Positions 10,601-19,014 of a stretch of DNA of 64,000 nucleotides are shown here, in pieces; the stretch's first letter is position 1, and each line of letters begins with the position of its first letter. Both the position numbers and the translations under genes were made by a program. The notes beneath the pieces are model-generated. The model was given only the letters and a program-made list of their open reading frames with translations, made no database searches and was not told the origin of the DNA. Origin of the DNA: Hoeflea algicola (GTDB lineage: Bacteria; Pseudomonadota; Alphaproteobacteria; Rhizobiales; Rhizobiaceae); contig NZ_JAOVZR010000001.1 of the NCBI RefSeq assembly GCF_026619415.1, positions 4,803,304 through 4,867,303 of the forward strand, given 5' to 3'.

Positions 10601-11104
10601 GGCCTCAACAAGGAAGGCCGGGAACGGCTGCTGTTGGCGTTTGACGTGGTCAATTCCCAGTTCCAGCGGCTGTTTACCCATCTCTTCGGCGGCGGTACGG
10701 CAGAACTGCAACTGATCGAATCCGACGATCCGCTGGAAGCCGGTCTGGAAATCCTTGCCCGCCCGCCCGGCAAGAAACCGCAGACCATGACGCTGCTGTC
10801 AGGCGGCGAGCAGGCGCTTACCGCCATGGCGCTGATTTTCGCGGTGTTTTTGACCAACCCGGCGCCAATCTGCGTGCTCGACGAGGTCGACGCGCCGCTC
10901 GACGATCACAATGTCGAGCGCTTCTGCAACCTGATGGACGAGATGGCGGCGTCCACCGAGACCCGCTTTGTCATCATCACCCACAACCCGATCACCATGG
11001 CGCGGATGAACCGCCTGTTTGGCGTCACAATGTCTGAACAGGGTGTCAGCCAACTGGTCTCGGTGGATTTGCAGACCGCCGAGCAATTGCGCGACGCAGG
11101 CTAA
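7640..11104 (+). CDS. smc: Chromosome segregation ATPase SMC
   Basis: A 1154-residue SMC protein that forms the condensin-like ring for chromosome compaction and segregation. It shows the N-terminal ATPase lobe with Walker A GPNGCGKSN at about residue 32, a long Ala/Glu/Arg-rich coiled coil, a hinge at about 510-640 (GYETALGAALGDDLDLPLDP onward), a second coiled coil, and the C-terminal lobe with signature LLSGGEQALTAMAL and Walker B CVLDEVDAPLDD. The family length is normal for Alphaproteobacteria. No scpA/scpB lies beside it. The hairpin over its start codon is described separately. Confidence 0.96.
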   Translation: MKFTKLRVLGFKSFVEPSEFVIERGLTGVVGPNGCGKSNLVEAMRWVMGENSYKNMRASGMDDVIFSGSGNRPARNTAEVGLYLDNSDRTAPAAFNDSDEIQVTRRIERESGSVYRINGKEARAKDVQLLFADASTGARSPSMVGQGRIGELIQAKPQARRQLLEEAAGISGLYSRRHEAELRLRAAETNLERLDDVTSELESQIESLKRQARQANRFKILSAEVRQAEATLLHLRWSLAKAQEGEAESALAQATSKVAELAQAQIKAAKNQAVAAHKLPELRDSEAAAAAALQRLQIARTQLDEEADRIERRRAELDRRLAQLKADIEREERLIADNAGVMARLSAEEAELRAALEGSGARSAELKASFLAAQAKLAESETSLGVVTAERAEAAAERTQLERVLRETGERKARLERQIASQDADLASIAERIAGLPDPVAKRAETESAEQALASAEAALAKIETALETAREAEAAARQPVTEAKARLNAIETEAKTIARMLNAGQGAELFPPVVEKIKVDRGYETALGAALGDDLDLPLDPAAPAHWAGIAPDSQDPHLPDGVTPLSTHVRAPSQLERRLAQIGLVADIEHGHALHASLKPGQRLVTRDGALFRWDGYVASADAPTPAAMRLEQKNRLAELDAEAVEATRVLRQAEEALRASEEQVAALVGEGRTARDLIRDASRNLSRARDELANAERASGELSNRRAVLTESRAQIGAQLSETEQALEQAAAALKACPDLAGLDAALTQVNAEVATDRGAVAEARAAHEGLERENAARVNRLEAIAAERAAWTDRAANAESHLAGLHARFDEATTEATGMAEAPDEIAVRRRQLMHQLSESEKRRQEAADTLALAETRSREADKIATEAIGHLSQGREARGRAEERLMAARERREEGEARIREALNCEPHHAMRQTGLAADAPIPDSAVIERNLERLKIERERLGAVNLRAEEEQTDLSNRLETIITEREDIIDAIKKLRAGIQGLNKEGRERLLLAFDVVNSQFQRLFTHLFGGGTAELQLIESDDPLEAGLEILARPPGKKPQTMTLLSGGEQALTAMALIFAVFLTNPAPICVLDEVDAPLDDHNVERFCNLMDEMAASTETRFVIITHNPITMARMNRLFGVTMSEQGVSQLVSVDLQTAEQLRDAG

Positions 11105-11428
11105 AGCGCTGGGTTGTCGGACAGGGCAGGACATCCCCCAAAGCTGATTCCCGTTCAATGACTTGCAGGGTTCGCTTGAATCAGTTTTCCAACTTTGCGT
11201 CGTTGCGGCAGACAATATTCCAAGACACTCAAGCAGTACGTTGAATCAACCTATAAATCTCTCAGGCCCGGGGCGGTTTGCGTTATGCCACGTCCCGACA
11301 GGTAACGGTCAACATGGTCTTCCCACAAGAGTGGATGGAAGGGGGCCTGGTGACCGTTGTTCCTGCCGCGTATCCTCACCGGTGAACTCACCTTGAAGGC
11401 GCCCTGAGCCATTCTCTGAAGGCCCCTT
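11105..11428. other. Intergenic stretch between convergent smc and the aminotransferase gene
   Basis: About 324 bp without a supported gene. I see no convincing coding frame, no clear T-tailed hairpin and no repeat in it. Confidence 0.5.
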
Positions 11429-12571
11429 TTATAGGGCGGAGACAAGCGCGTTGGTGACCCGGTTCTGGGTTTCTTCGTCGAGATAGGGATGCATCGGCAG
11501 GCTCAGCACGCAACCAGACAGCATGTCGGTCACCGGCAATTCGTCCCCTGCCACCCCATGATGGCTGTAGGCGTCCTGCTTGTGCAGAGGCTTGGCGTAA
11601 TAGACTGCCGTCGGCACGCCTTCGCCTTTCATCTGCGCCTGAATGGCGTCGCGGTCAGCGCCAGCGGGCAGCTTGACCGTATATTGCGCCCAGACCGATT
11701 GCAGCCCGTTTGGCACCACCGGGGTGGTGACATGCGCGCCAAGCTGGGCCGAATAGCGCGCAGCGATGCGGTTGCGCGCTTCAATTTCCTCGTCGAAGAT
11801 CTTGAGTTTCTCGATCAGGATCGCCGCCTGCATCGTGTCGATGCGGCCGGTCATGCCGATGCGCACATTGTCGTACTGGCTCGTGCCCTTGCCGTGAAAC
11901 AGGATCGAGCGCAGCGTCTCGGCCAGTTCGGCATCGTCGGTGAAGATCGCGCCGCCATCGCCATAGGCGCCCAGCGGCTTGGCCGGAAAGAAGCTGGTGG
12001 CCGTCGCCATCGCCAGCGTGCCGACGCGGCGGTTGTGATAGCGCGCGCCATAAGATTGCGCGCCGTCGCCCAGAACCCAAAGGCCTTCGCGGCTGGCGAT
12101 CTTGCCGACAGCGTCGTAATCGGCCGGAATTCCGAACAGATCGACCGGAATAACCCCCACCGGCTCGTGCCCGGCCTCTCTGGCGGCAGTAATTGCAGTT
12201 TCCAGCGATGCCGGGTCCATGTTGAAGGTTTCGGCGTCAACATCGACAAACCAGATATGCGCGCCGAGCCAGGCCACCACTTCGGCCGTGGCGACAAAGG
12301 TAAATGACGGGCAGAACACAGCCTGGCCGGGCCGGAGGTTCCGGGCCATCAACACCATTGCCAGCGCATCCGTGCCCGACGAGCAGGCGATCGAATGCAC
12401 CGCGCCGCAATGGGCCGACAACTGTTTTTCCAGCTCCGCCACTTCGGGACCCATGATGTATTGCCCATGATCAAGAACCCGCGCGATCGCCGCATCGACG
12501 CGGTCACGGATGAGCGCTTGCTGCGCGGCAAGATCAACAAAACGAACGGGGTCGAGAGGCGTGGATGTCAT
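11429..12571 (-). CDS. DegT/DnrJ/EryC1-type PLP aminotransferase
   Basis: A 380-residue sugar-aminotransferase-fold enzyme. The PLP features are the GTDALAMVL cofactor-phosphate region, DGAQSYGARYHNRRVG (the Asp that binds the pyridine N) and the lysine motif TSFFPAKPLGAYGDGGA. The C-terminal part (GVPTAVYYAKPLHKQ and LSLPMHPYLDEETQ) is typical of the family, which transaminates keto-sugars for LPS, capsule or antibiotic sugars. No other sugar-modifying genes are near, so the substrate is unknown. A longer in-frame extension exists, but the ATG at 12571 (MTSTPLDPVRFVDLAAQ) has GGAG upstream and matches the family start. Confidence 0.9.
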   Translation of the reverse strand: MTSTPLDPVRFVDLAAQQALIRDRVDAAIARVLDHGQYIMGPEVAELEKQLSAHCGAVHSIACSSGTDALAMVLMARNLRPGQAVFCPSFTFVATAEVVAWLGAHIWFVDVDAETFNMDPASLETAITAAREAGHEPVGVIPVDLFGIPADYDAVGKIASREGLWVLGDGAQSYGARYHNRRVGTLAMATATSFFPAKPLGAYGDGGAIFTDDAELAETLRSILFHGKGTSQYDNVRIGMTGRIDTMQAAILIEKLKIFDEEIEARNRIAARYSAQLGAHVTTPVVPNGLQSVWAQYTVKLPAGADRDAIQAQMKGEGVPTAVYYAKPLHKQDAYSHHGVAGDELPVTDMLSGCVLSLPMHPYLDEETQNRVTNALVSAL

Positions 12572-13028
12572 GGTGCAGCGGTCTCCGGGCTCAATCCTGT
12601 TGTCTCTCCCGCCGCGAGCCCAGAGCGGTAGGTTTGATCCCTCTGTTAATCGGTCGCGCCTGTCGGGTCCATATCCCGCTGCAGCGAATGCCCGCTTCAT
12701 GGCTGTGCTACCATCACTTTGCGTTGCCTGCCGTGATCTGGCGTGACTCTCCAAGTTCATGACTGGTCAGGATGTATGGGACCGGGAGTCAGATGCGCAC
12801 GCGCCATTCGTGGTGGTTGCGCAAGAAAGCTGTCAAGATCTTGATCCTTTGGATCGATTTAGTCGTTCATTTAGAGGAATTGCGCATTGTATTTCGCTCG
12901 TCATGCGATAAGCACCGCGTAGACGGGTTGGCGTATACATCGCTGTCGCGGGATCGGCTGTCACTTTAGAAGAGGTGACGGTATCGGCTCTGATATGGCG
13001 ATGCGCTGTGGAAGAAGGACGATCGGTG
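12572..13028. other. Divergent intergenic region between the aminotransferase gene and ppdK
   Basis: About 457 bp with no supported gene. It must hold both divergent promoters. The only structure I note is a small inverted repeat, TTGATCC-TTT-GGATCGA at 12841-12857, about 170 bp upstream of ppdK; its role is unknown. Confidence 0.45.
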
Positions 13029-15695
13029 ATGACGAAGTGGGTCTATAGTTTTGGTGACGGGCAGGCGGAAGGCTCGGCTGCGGACCGCAATCTCTTGGGA
13101 GGAAAGGGCGCCAATCTCGCCGAGATGTGCAACCTCGGCCTGCCGGTGCCACCAGGACTGACCATCACCGCCGACGCCTGCGTCTGGTATTATGACCATG
13201 ACCGCAAATTGCCTGATGGCCTAGAGCAGGCGGTTGCCGACGCCCTGGTCAATGTCGGTAAAATCGCCGGCCGCACATTTGGCGACCCCGAAAAGCCGCT
13301 CCTCTTGTCGGTGCGCTCGGGTGCCCGCGCCTCGATGCCCGGTATGATGGACACGGTGCTCAATCTCGGCCTCAACGACGAAACAGTTAATGCGGTGGCG
13401 CGCGATTCGGGCGACGAACGCTTTGCCTATGACAGCTACCGCCGCTTCATCCAGATGTATGCCAATGTGGTGATGGGGCTCGATCACGAAGTTTTCGAGG
13501 AAATTCTCGAAGACGAGAAGGCCAGGCTCGGCCATGAGCTCGACACCGATGTGTCTGCTGGCGAATGGCGCGAGATCATCGCCCGCTACATGGCGACCAT
13601 CGTCGAGGAACTCGGCGTGCCGTTTCCGCAGGATCCGCACCAGCAATTGTGGGGCGCCATCAGCGCGGTGTTTGCCAGCTGGATGAACGCCCGCGCCATC
13701 ACCTACCGGCAACTTCACGATATCCCGGCGTCCTGGGGCACCGCAGTCAATGTTCAGGCCATGGTGTTTGGCAATCTCGGCGATCACTCCGCCACCGGCG
13801 TTGCGTTTACCCGCAATCCCTCCACCGGCGCCAACGAGCTGTATGGCGAGTTTCTGGTCAACGCCCAGGGCGAGGACGTTGTCGCCGGCATCCGTACGCC
13901 GCAATCGATCACCGAAGCGGCGCGGATCGAGGCTGGCTCCGACCGGCCTTCGCTGGAAAAGCTGATGCCCGAGGCGTTTGCTGAATTTCTCGCCATCTGC
14001 AACCGGCTCGAGCACCATTACCGCGATATGCAGGATCTCGAATTCACCATCGAGCGCGGCAAGCTGTGGATGCTGCAAACCCGCTCGGGCAAGCGCACCG
14101 CCAAGGCGGCACTGAAGATTGCCGTCGACATGGCTGCAGATGGACTGATCACCCGCGAGGAAGCCGTCATCCGGATCGACCCGGCCTCGCTTGACCAGTT
14201 GTTGCACCCGACCATCGATCCGCACGCCGCACGCGATATCATCGCCTCGGGCCTGCCGGCTTCGCCGGGGGCTGCGACCGGCGAGATCGTCTTTACCTCC
14301 GAAGAGGCGGTGGAAGCCGCAAAGACCGGCCGCAAGGTCATTCTCGTGCGGGTGGAAACCAGCCCCGAAGATATCCATGGCATGCATGCCGCCGAAGGCA
14401 TCCTGACATCACGCGGGGGCATGACCAGCCACGCCGCCGTTGTTGCCCGCGGCATGGGCACGCCGTGCGTCTCCGGCGCCGGAGGCCTGCGCATCGACAG
14501 TCGCAACCAGACCCTGGTGGCGCTTGGCGTCACCCTGAAGGCGGGTGATGTGATCACGCTCGATGGTTCCACCGGCCAGGTGCTGAAGGGCGAGGTTGCC
14601 ATGCTGCAGCCCGAGCTTTCTGGTGATTTTGGCCAGATCATGGAATGGGCCGACGCCACCCGCCGCATGAAGGTGCGCACCAATGCCGAAACCCCGGCCG
14701 ACGCCCGTGCCGCGCGCTCGTTCGGCGCCGAAGGCATCGGCCTGTGTCGCACCGAGCACATGTTCTTTGACGGTGATCGCATCACAGCCATGCGTGAAAT
14801 GATCCTGGCCGACGCCGAAGCCGGTCGCCGCGCAGCTCTTGCCAAATTGCTGCCGATGCAACGCTCGGATTTCATTGAGCTGTTCGAGATCATGAAGGGC
14901 CTGCCGGTCACCATCCGGCTGCTTGATCCGCCGCTGCACGAATTCTTGCCCAAGACCGAGGAAGAAATCGCCGAAGTGGCCGCCGTCATCGGTGTGACGG
15001 CAGACAAGCTCGGCCAGCGTGTTGATGAACTGCATGAATTCAATCCGATGCTCGGCCATCGTGGCTGCCGACTGGCCATTTCCTATCCGGAAATCGCCGA
15101 AATGCAGGCCCGCGCCATTTTTGAGGCCGCCGTCGCCGCGGCCAAGTCAACCGGCGCACCGGTGGTGCCTGAAATCATGGTGCCGCTGGTTGGGCTGCGT
15201 GAAGAGCTCGATTTCGTCAAGGCGCGGATCGATGCGGTGGCGCAGGAAGTCATCTCCGAGTCCGGTGTTGAGCTCGAATATCTGGTCGGCACCATGATCG
15301 AATTGCCGCGCGCTGCCATTCGTGCCCACGCGATTGCCGAGGTTGCGGAGTTCTTCTCCTTCGGCACCAACGACCTGACCCAGACCACCTTCGGCATCTC
15401 CCGCGACGATGCGTCTTCCTTCCTGATGACCTATCAGCAGAAGGGAATCATCGAGACTGATCCCTTCGTCACCATCGACATCGATGGCGTAGGCGAACTG
15501 GTGCGGATCGCGTCGGAAAAGGGCAGGGCAACCCGCCCGGACATCAAGCTCGGCATCTGCGGCGAGCATGGCGGCGATCCGGCATCGGTACGGTTCTGCG
15601 ATTCCATTGGCCTCGACTATGTCAGTTGCTCGCCGTTCCGGGTGCCGATTGCCCGCTTGGCAGCAGCCCAGGCCGCCATCGCCAAGAAGGTCTGA
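13029..15695 (+). CDS. ppdK: Pyruvate, phosphate dikinase
   Basis: Interconverts pyruvate + ATP + Pi with phosphoenolpyruvate + AMP + PPi, feeding gluconeogenesis or glycolysis in the cytosol. The 888 residues equal the family length. Seen in order: the N-terminal ATP-grasp domain (LLGGKGANLAEM, SVRSGARASMPGMMDT), the central phosphohistidine domain with GGMTSHAAVVARGMG (catalytic His at about residue 470), and the C-terminal PEP/pyruvate TIM barrel with EGIGLCRTEHMF, FGTNDLTQTTFG and GICGEHGGDP (catalytic Cys in the last). The ATG at 13029 has AAGGAC upstream and matches MTKWVYSFGDG; an in-frame start 54 bp earlier is not needed. It pairs metabolically with the oxaloacetate-forming bhc operon, though it is not linked to it. 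Confidence 0.96.
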   Translation: MTKWVYSFGDGQAEGSAADRNLLGGKGANLAEMCNLGLPVPPGLTITADACVWYYDHDRKLPDGLEQAVADALVNVGKIAGRTFGDPEKPLLLSVRSGARASMPGMMDTVLNLGLNDETVNAVARDSGDERFAYDSYRRFIQMYANVVMGLDHEVFEEILEDEKARLGHELDTDVSAGEWREIIARYMATIVEELGVPFPQDPHQQLWGAISAVFASWMNARAITYRQLHDIPASWGTAVNVQAMVFGNLGDHSATGVAFTRNPSTGANELYGEFLVNAQGEDVVAGIRTPQSITEAARIEAGSDRPSLEKLMPEAFAEFLAICNRLEHHYRDMQDLEFTIERGKLWMLQTRSGKRTAKAALKIAVDMAADGLITREEAVIRIDPASLDQLLHPTIDPHAARDIIASGLPASPGAATGEIVFTSEEAVEAAKTGRKVILVRVETSPEDIHGMHAAEGILTSRGGMTSHAAVVARGMGTPCVSGAGGLRIDSRNQTLVALGVTLKAGDVITLDGSTGQVLKGEVAMLQPELSGDFGQIMEWADATRRMKVRTNAETPADARAARSFGAEGIGLCRTEHMFFDGDRITAMREMILADAEAGRRAALAKLLPMQRSDFIELFEIMKGLPVTIRLLDPPLHEFLPKTEEEIAEVAAVIGVTADKLGQRVDELHEFNPMLGHRGCRLAISYPEIAEMQARAIFEAAVAAAKSTGAPVVPEIMVPLVGLREELDFVKARIDAVAQEVISESGVELEYLVGTMIELPRAAIRAHAIAEVAEFFSFGTNDLTQTTFGISRDDASSFLMTYQQKGIIETDPFVTIDIDGVGELVRIASEKGRATRPDIKLGICGEHGGDPASVRFCDSIGLDYVSCSPFRVPIARLAAAQAAIAKKV

Positions 15696-15914
15696 TGCGG
15701 CTCAAAGCCCCAGCTTTACACGTCCGCCGGCAGTTGCGCGCAAATGCGCCGCAGCCGGCGGGACTGTATCAGTCCTCGGTGAACAGGCTTTCCAACATCT
15801 GCGCGTTTCAGGGAAAATAATTCCGCTCCCCGTCCTGGGTGCGCAATCCCGCGCCACGGCGCATGTCACCGCTTCATATATGTTCAGACGAATATTCCAA
15901 TGGAGCTGGCAGTC

Positions 15915-17003
15915 ATGGATCTCGTTCCCCTGATCGACCTTGTCGGTGAGCCGCATACCGCCCTGATCGGTGGTCTTGTTCTTGGTCTCGCCTTCGGTAT
16001 TTTCGCCCAACGCAGCCAGTATTGCACTCGCTCGGCGGTGTTGTCGGCCATGGGGGAGGGCGACCTCAAGCCGCTGGCGACCTGGGCTGCAGGCTTTGCC
16101 GCGGCCATCCTGGCGGTGCAACTGCTGCTCGGCGGCGATCTGATCAATGTTGATGAAACCCGCTTCTTCTCCACCGCGCAAAGCCTGTCGGGCGCCATTA
16201 TCGGCGGCCTGCTGTTTGGTGTCGGCATGGTACTGGCGCGCGGTTGCGTGTCGCGGCTCTTGGTGCTTGGCGCCTCTGGCAATCTGCGCGGTGTGTTCTC
16301 GATTGCCGTTGTCGCGATTACCGCGCTGGCGACCTACAGTGGCGTTCTGGTGCCGCTTCGCGATGGCATCGGCAGTCTGTGGAGCACCGCGGCGATTGGC
16401 GGCAATGATCTGCTGGCTCATGCCGGGCTCGATCGCTGGGCCGGCATCGTTCTGGGTGCGGCACTGGCGGCGATAGCACTTGCCGTGGCGCTTAGGGCGC
16501 GGGTGTCGATCTGGCGCCTTTCCGGCGGTGCGTTGGTCGGCCTGACGGTGGCGGCCGGCTGGTACTTCACCTGGCAGCTTTCCACTCAAGTTTTCGATCC
16601 GATCCAGGCAGAAAGCCTCTCCTTCATCCGTCCGCTGGCCACAACCGGCGAACTGGCACTCGAAGGCGGCTTTGGCGGACTTGATCAGGGTGTTTTGCTG
16701 GGCGCGATCATTGGTGCGTTTGTGGCGGCCCTTGTTGCCGGCGAATTCCGCATCGCCACCTTCGCCGAACCCGGCACGCCGTCGATCTGGCGCTACACAG
16801 CGGGCTCCGTGCTGATGGGCTTTGGCGGCATTCTCGCCGTCGGCTGCACCATCGGCGCCGGCCTGACCGGTGGCTCGGTGCTGGCAATTTCGTCGCTGGC
16901 AGGACTAGGCTCGATGATCACCGGCGGGGCACTGGCACATCTGGCGCTGCGCAGCCGCAGTGCCGATCCTGCTGCCTCAGTTGGCATCATTCCGGCGGAA
17001 TAA
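15915..17003 (+). CDS. YeeE/YedE-family membrane protein (sulfur-compound transporter type)
   Basis: About 362 residues with roughly nine or ten hydrophobic segments. The three conserved short Cys motifs of the family are present: RSQYCTRSAVLSA in the N-terminal half, ARGCVSRLLVLGASGNLRG in the middle and AVGCTIGAGLTGGSVLA near the end. In characterised relatives (TsuA/YeeE) the cysteines relay thiosulfate across the inner membrane; uptake of thiosulfate or a similar sulfur species is inferred here. GGAG lies 8 bases before the ATG at 15915, which I prefer to the ATG 15 bp earlier. It converges with the AcnX pair; no sulfur-assimilation genes adjoin. Confidence 0.85.
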   Translation: MDLVPLIDLVGEPHTALIGGLVLGLAFGIFAQRSQYCTRSAVLSAMGEGDLKPLATWAAGFAAAILAVQLLLGGDLINVDETRFFSTAQSLSGAIIGGLLFGVGMVLARGCVSRLLVLGASGNLRGVFSIAVVAITALATYSGVLVPLRDGIGSLWSTAAIGGNDLLAHAGLDRWAGIVLGAALAAIALAVALRARVSIWRLSGGALVGLTVAAGWYFTWQLSTQVFDPIQAESLSFIRPLATTGELALEGGFGGLDQGVLLGAIIGAFVAALVAGEFRIATFAEPGTPSIWRYTAGSVLMGFGGILAVGCTIGAGLTGGSVLAISSLAGLGSMITGGALAHLALRSRSADPAASVGIIPAE

Positions 17004-17424
17004 GCCGGACCGCGCCTGCATCGGCCTCGACTGTAAGCCGGGGCAGGGCCGCCCATTTGTTCCAATCTGCCTCGTTAGCAAGGGCAACAACCGGGCAATC
17101 GGTCTGGTAGAGCATTTGCGCGACCAGCGCGCCGGTGGCGATGATGGCGTCGGCTTCAAGCAGAACAAGCGCCGCTGGTGCTGTGCCGAGCCGGATCGCT
17201 TCGGCTAGCACCGAGGCGCCTGACGACGAACCGCGCCCGCGTCTCATGAACACGATCCTGCCGGACAGGCAGGTCCCGTGTTGCGGGTGAAAACGGTCGA
17301 TCACCATGCCGTTGGCGCTGTCAAATCCTCCCCAGAAACTCAAGGGGTCACCAAGCATCAACACCGGGCCTTGCGCGCACCCGTGAACCAGTGACTTCCC
17401 ATCAATCTGCAGACCGGCGCTCAT
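16987..17424 (-). CDS. Aconitase X swivel (small) subunit
   Basis: A 145-residue DUF126/aconitase X swivelling-domain protein. It starts [20 protein letters not shown] and contains the family stretches [35 protein letters not shown] and [20 protein letters not shown]. It works with the large subunit encoded upstream; in bacteria such pairs act as cis-3-hydroxy-L-proline dehydratase. Its ATG overlaps the TGA of the large subunit (ATGA), showing a two-gene operon. The 3-prime end nearly meets that of the YeeE-type gene coming the other way. Confidence 0.86.
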   Translation of the reverse strand: MSAGLQIDGKSLVHGCAQGPVLMLGDPLSFWGGFDSANGMVIDRFHPQHGTCLSGRIVFMRRGRGSSSGASVLAEAIRLGTAPAALVLLEADAIIATGALVAQMLYQTDCPVVALANEADWNKWAALPRLTVEADAGAVRLIPPE

Positions 17425-18662
17425 GCCCGCACCACCCGGCCGGCCTTGGCCGATAAAAGCGTGTCGGCGAGCGTGCCGAAGGCAACATCGACGCCGAGAT
17501 TGCCGGGCGCGTAATAGGCCCATTTGCCTGAATTGGTCATCACTGCACCTGACAGATCGCGGATGATGGCGGTGACATAGGTACAGGTATCGACCACCAC
17601 GGTGACTCCCGCCTGTTCAAGCCGTGCAGCGTTTCCGGTTGCGCACAGCCGTTCCCATTCATGCCGTCCGGTATTGACATAGACCGGTACCGCGAACGGT
17701 GCGAGATCCAGCATCGCCAGCAGCCGTTCGAACTCCGAGAGTGAAAAATGCGGTGTCCCCAGTGCCGCGGCGGTGATCGGCGCACCCTCGGTTACGGTGC
17801 CGAGCCGGTTCAACACCGCTGCAACTTCGCCAGCGTCCAGACGCGCCACAACCGGCACGTTACGGCCACCGGTGGCGGTCTCGAGATCAGGGGCCTCCGG
17901 TGTCAGGCCGACGGCATGGAACATCGCCACGCTGCCCGACGATGCCGCCGCGGCCCCCAGCGCTTTCAAGTCGTCTTCGCTGGTGGCGGCGGGGAGACCG
18001 GTGATCGCGGCGATGGTATCACCGCACTCGCGACCGACAACAAGGCCCGCAGCGACCGCAATGCCGCCGGCCTGGTCGGCAGTGGCATTTTCAAGCCCGG
18101 TGATTTCGACGATCGCCCCGGCAAGCCGGTTTTCGCTACGATGCAGCCCGTAATCGGGCACCCTTCCTGTCAGCGCACAGGCTAGGTCGATGAAATCGCC
18201 ATAGCGGTTGGTGCGCGCGCCGATCACCGAATTGGCAAACACGATAGCGTTGGATTCGGCCCAGGCAAGCTGGTCGCCGAGTTGCGGTCTCAGCAATGTC
18301 TGGTAGGGCGCACAGGTAAAGCTCGGCGTGCAGCCCAGTTCCAGATGCGCTTCCATCAACCGTTTGCCGGCAGCACCAAGCTCCGCCTCGCCGATATAGA
18401 GTTCTGGATGAATGAGATCGACCGAGCCGACATTGAGCGTCGTCGGCACCCGCACCCGGCCTTGCTGTGCCACGAACCGTTCGACGAAATCGAGGCTGGC
18501 CTGGCCGTGATAGAGACAACCGTCGACATGGGCTTGCGCGCAGTCAACCAGCCGCTCGGCACCCACCGCCTCGGCAAAGCGCAATACCAGCCCAAGCGCG
18601 TCTGCAGCGGCAGAGCCATGGGTTCCCGAGAGCATCTCACGATCGTCCTGCGTCAATTCCAC
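17421..18662 (-). CDS. Aconitase X catalytic (large) subunit, cis-3-hydroxyproline dehydratase type
   Basis: A 413-residue DUF521/AcnX protein. Family stretches seen include [74 protein letters not shown] and [20 protein letters not shown]. The cysteines in CTPSFTC and DTCTY fit the iron-sulfur or metal site of the superfamily. Characterised bacterial members dehydrate cis-3-hydroxy-L-proline to pyrroline-2-carboxylate; the archaeal ones act on mevalonate 5-phosphate. No proline racemase or ketimine reductase gene is beside it, so the substrate is an inference. It is divergent from the nitrite/copper cluster. Confidence 0.86.
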   Translation of the reverse strand: MELTQDDREMLSGTHGSAAADALGLVLRFAEAVGAERLVDCAQAHVDGCLYHGQASLDFVERFVAQQGRVRVPTTLNVGSVDLIHPELYIGEAELGAAGKRLMEAHLELGCTPSFTCAPYQTLLRPQLGDQLAWAESNAIVFANSVIGARTNRYGDFIDLACALTGRVPDYGLHRSENRLAGAIVEITGLENATADQAGGIAVAAGLVVGRECGDTIAAITGLPAATSEDDLKALGAAAASSGSVAMFHAVGLTPEAPDLETATGGRNVPVVARLDAGEVAAVLNRLGTVTEGAPITAAALGTPHFSLSEFERLLAMLDLAPFAVPVYVNTGRHEWERLCATGNAARLEQAGVTVVVDTCTYVTAIIRDLSGAVMTNSGKWAYYAPGNLGVDVAFGTLADTLLSAKAGRVVRA

Positions 18663-18899
18663 CCCGGCATCTCCCTGCTTGCGAACATGCGGCGAACCTA
18701 GATCTGTTCATCCTTAAATGGAAACGTTTTGCTTGGGTATCGAGCTCTGCATGCCCTGCCTCTGTCCGAACGCCGGGCAGTATCGATCTCGCGAGCAAAG
18801 GGGCAAACGGCGCGAGGATCCGTCGTTGCGAAGCGAGCCGAAAACTCCCGTTGAAAGGGGCATTGAGGTCGGCACATGAGGTTGGCAAAACGGTGCAGA

Positions 18900-18926
18900 T
18901 AAAAAAGTATTGACGATACTTTTTTA
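18900..18926. promoter_or_regulatory. Perfect inverted repeat upstream of the NsrR site
   Basis: TAAAAAAGTAT-TGACG-ATACTTTTTTA: 11-bp arms with a 5-base spacer. The spacer holds most of the predicted -35 (TTGACG, 18910-18915) of the oxidase-nirK promoter, so a protein bound here would cover the -35. The regulator is unknown; it is not the FNR/NnrR consensus. Confidence 0.65.
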
Positions 18927-18938
18927 AAGATGTATCTG
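18910..18938 (+). promoter_or_regulatory. Predicted sigma-70 promoter for the multicopper oxidase / nirK cluster
   Basis: TTGACG at 18910-18915 and TATCTG at 18933-18938, 17 bp apart, about 75 bp upstream of the first ATG. The -35 is good and the -10 is imperfect. Both boxes lie inside inverted repeats. Confidence 0.5.
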
Positions 18939-18949
18939 AAATACATCTT
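18927..18949. promoter_or_regulatory. NsrR operator
   Basis: AAGATGTATCT-G-AAATACATCTT is an 11-1-11 dyad that differs at one position from a perfect repeat and matches the known NsrR consensus (AAGATGYATTT-N-AAATRCATCTT). It overlaps the predicted -10 of the oxidase/pseudoazurin/nirK promoter. An nsrR gene lies 6 kb downstream, so repression relieved by nitric oxide is the likely control. Confidence 0.82.
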
Positions 18950-19014
18950 ACGGAATCACCCACCACGAACCTCAACAGGGATCAAGGTAAGTCTTGAATT
19001 AAAAAGGGAAAATC

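Noticed and set aside
13221..15079. Long leftward open frames over ppdK
   Set aside because: Antisense shadows of a clear 888-residue PPDK; no motif, no ribosome site.
15724..15761. CCGCCGGC ... GCCGGCGG inverted repeat after ppdK
   Set aside because: The loop is 22 bases and no T-tract follows; in GC-rich DNA this is weak evidence for a terminator.
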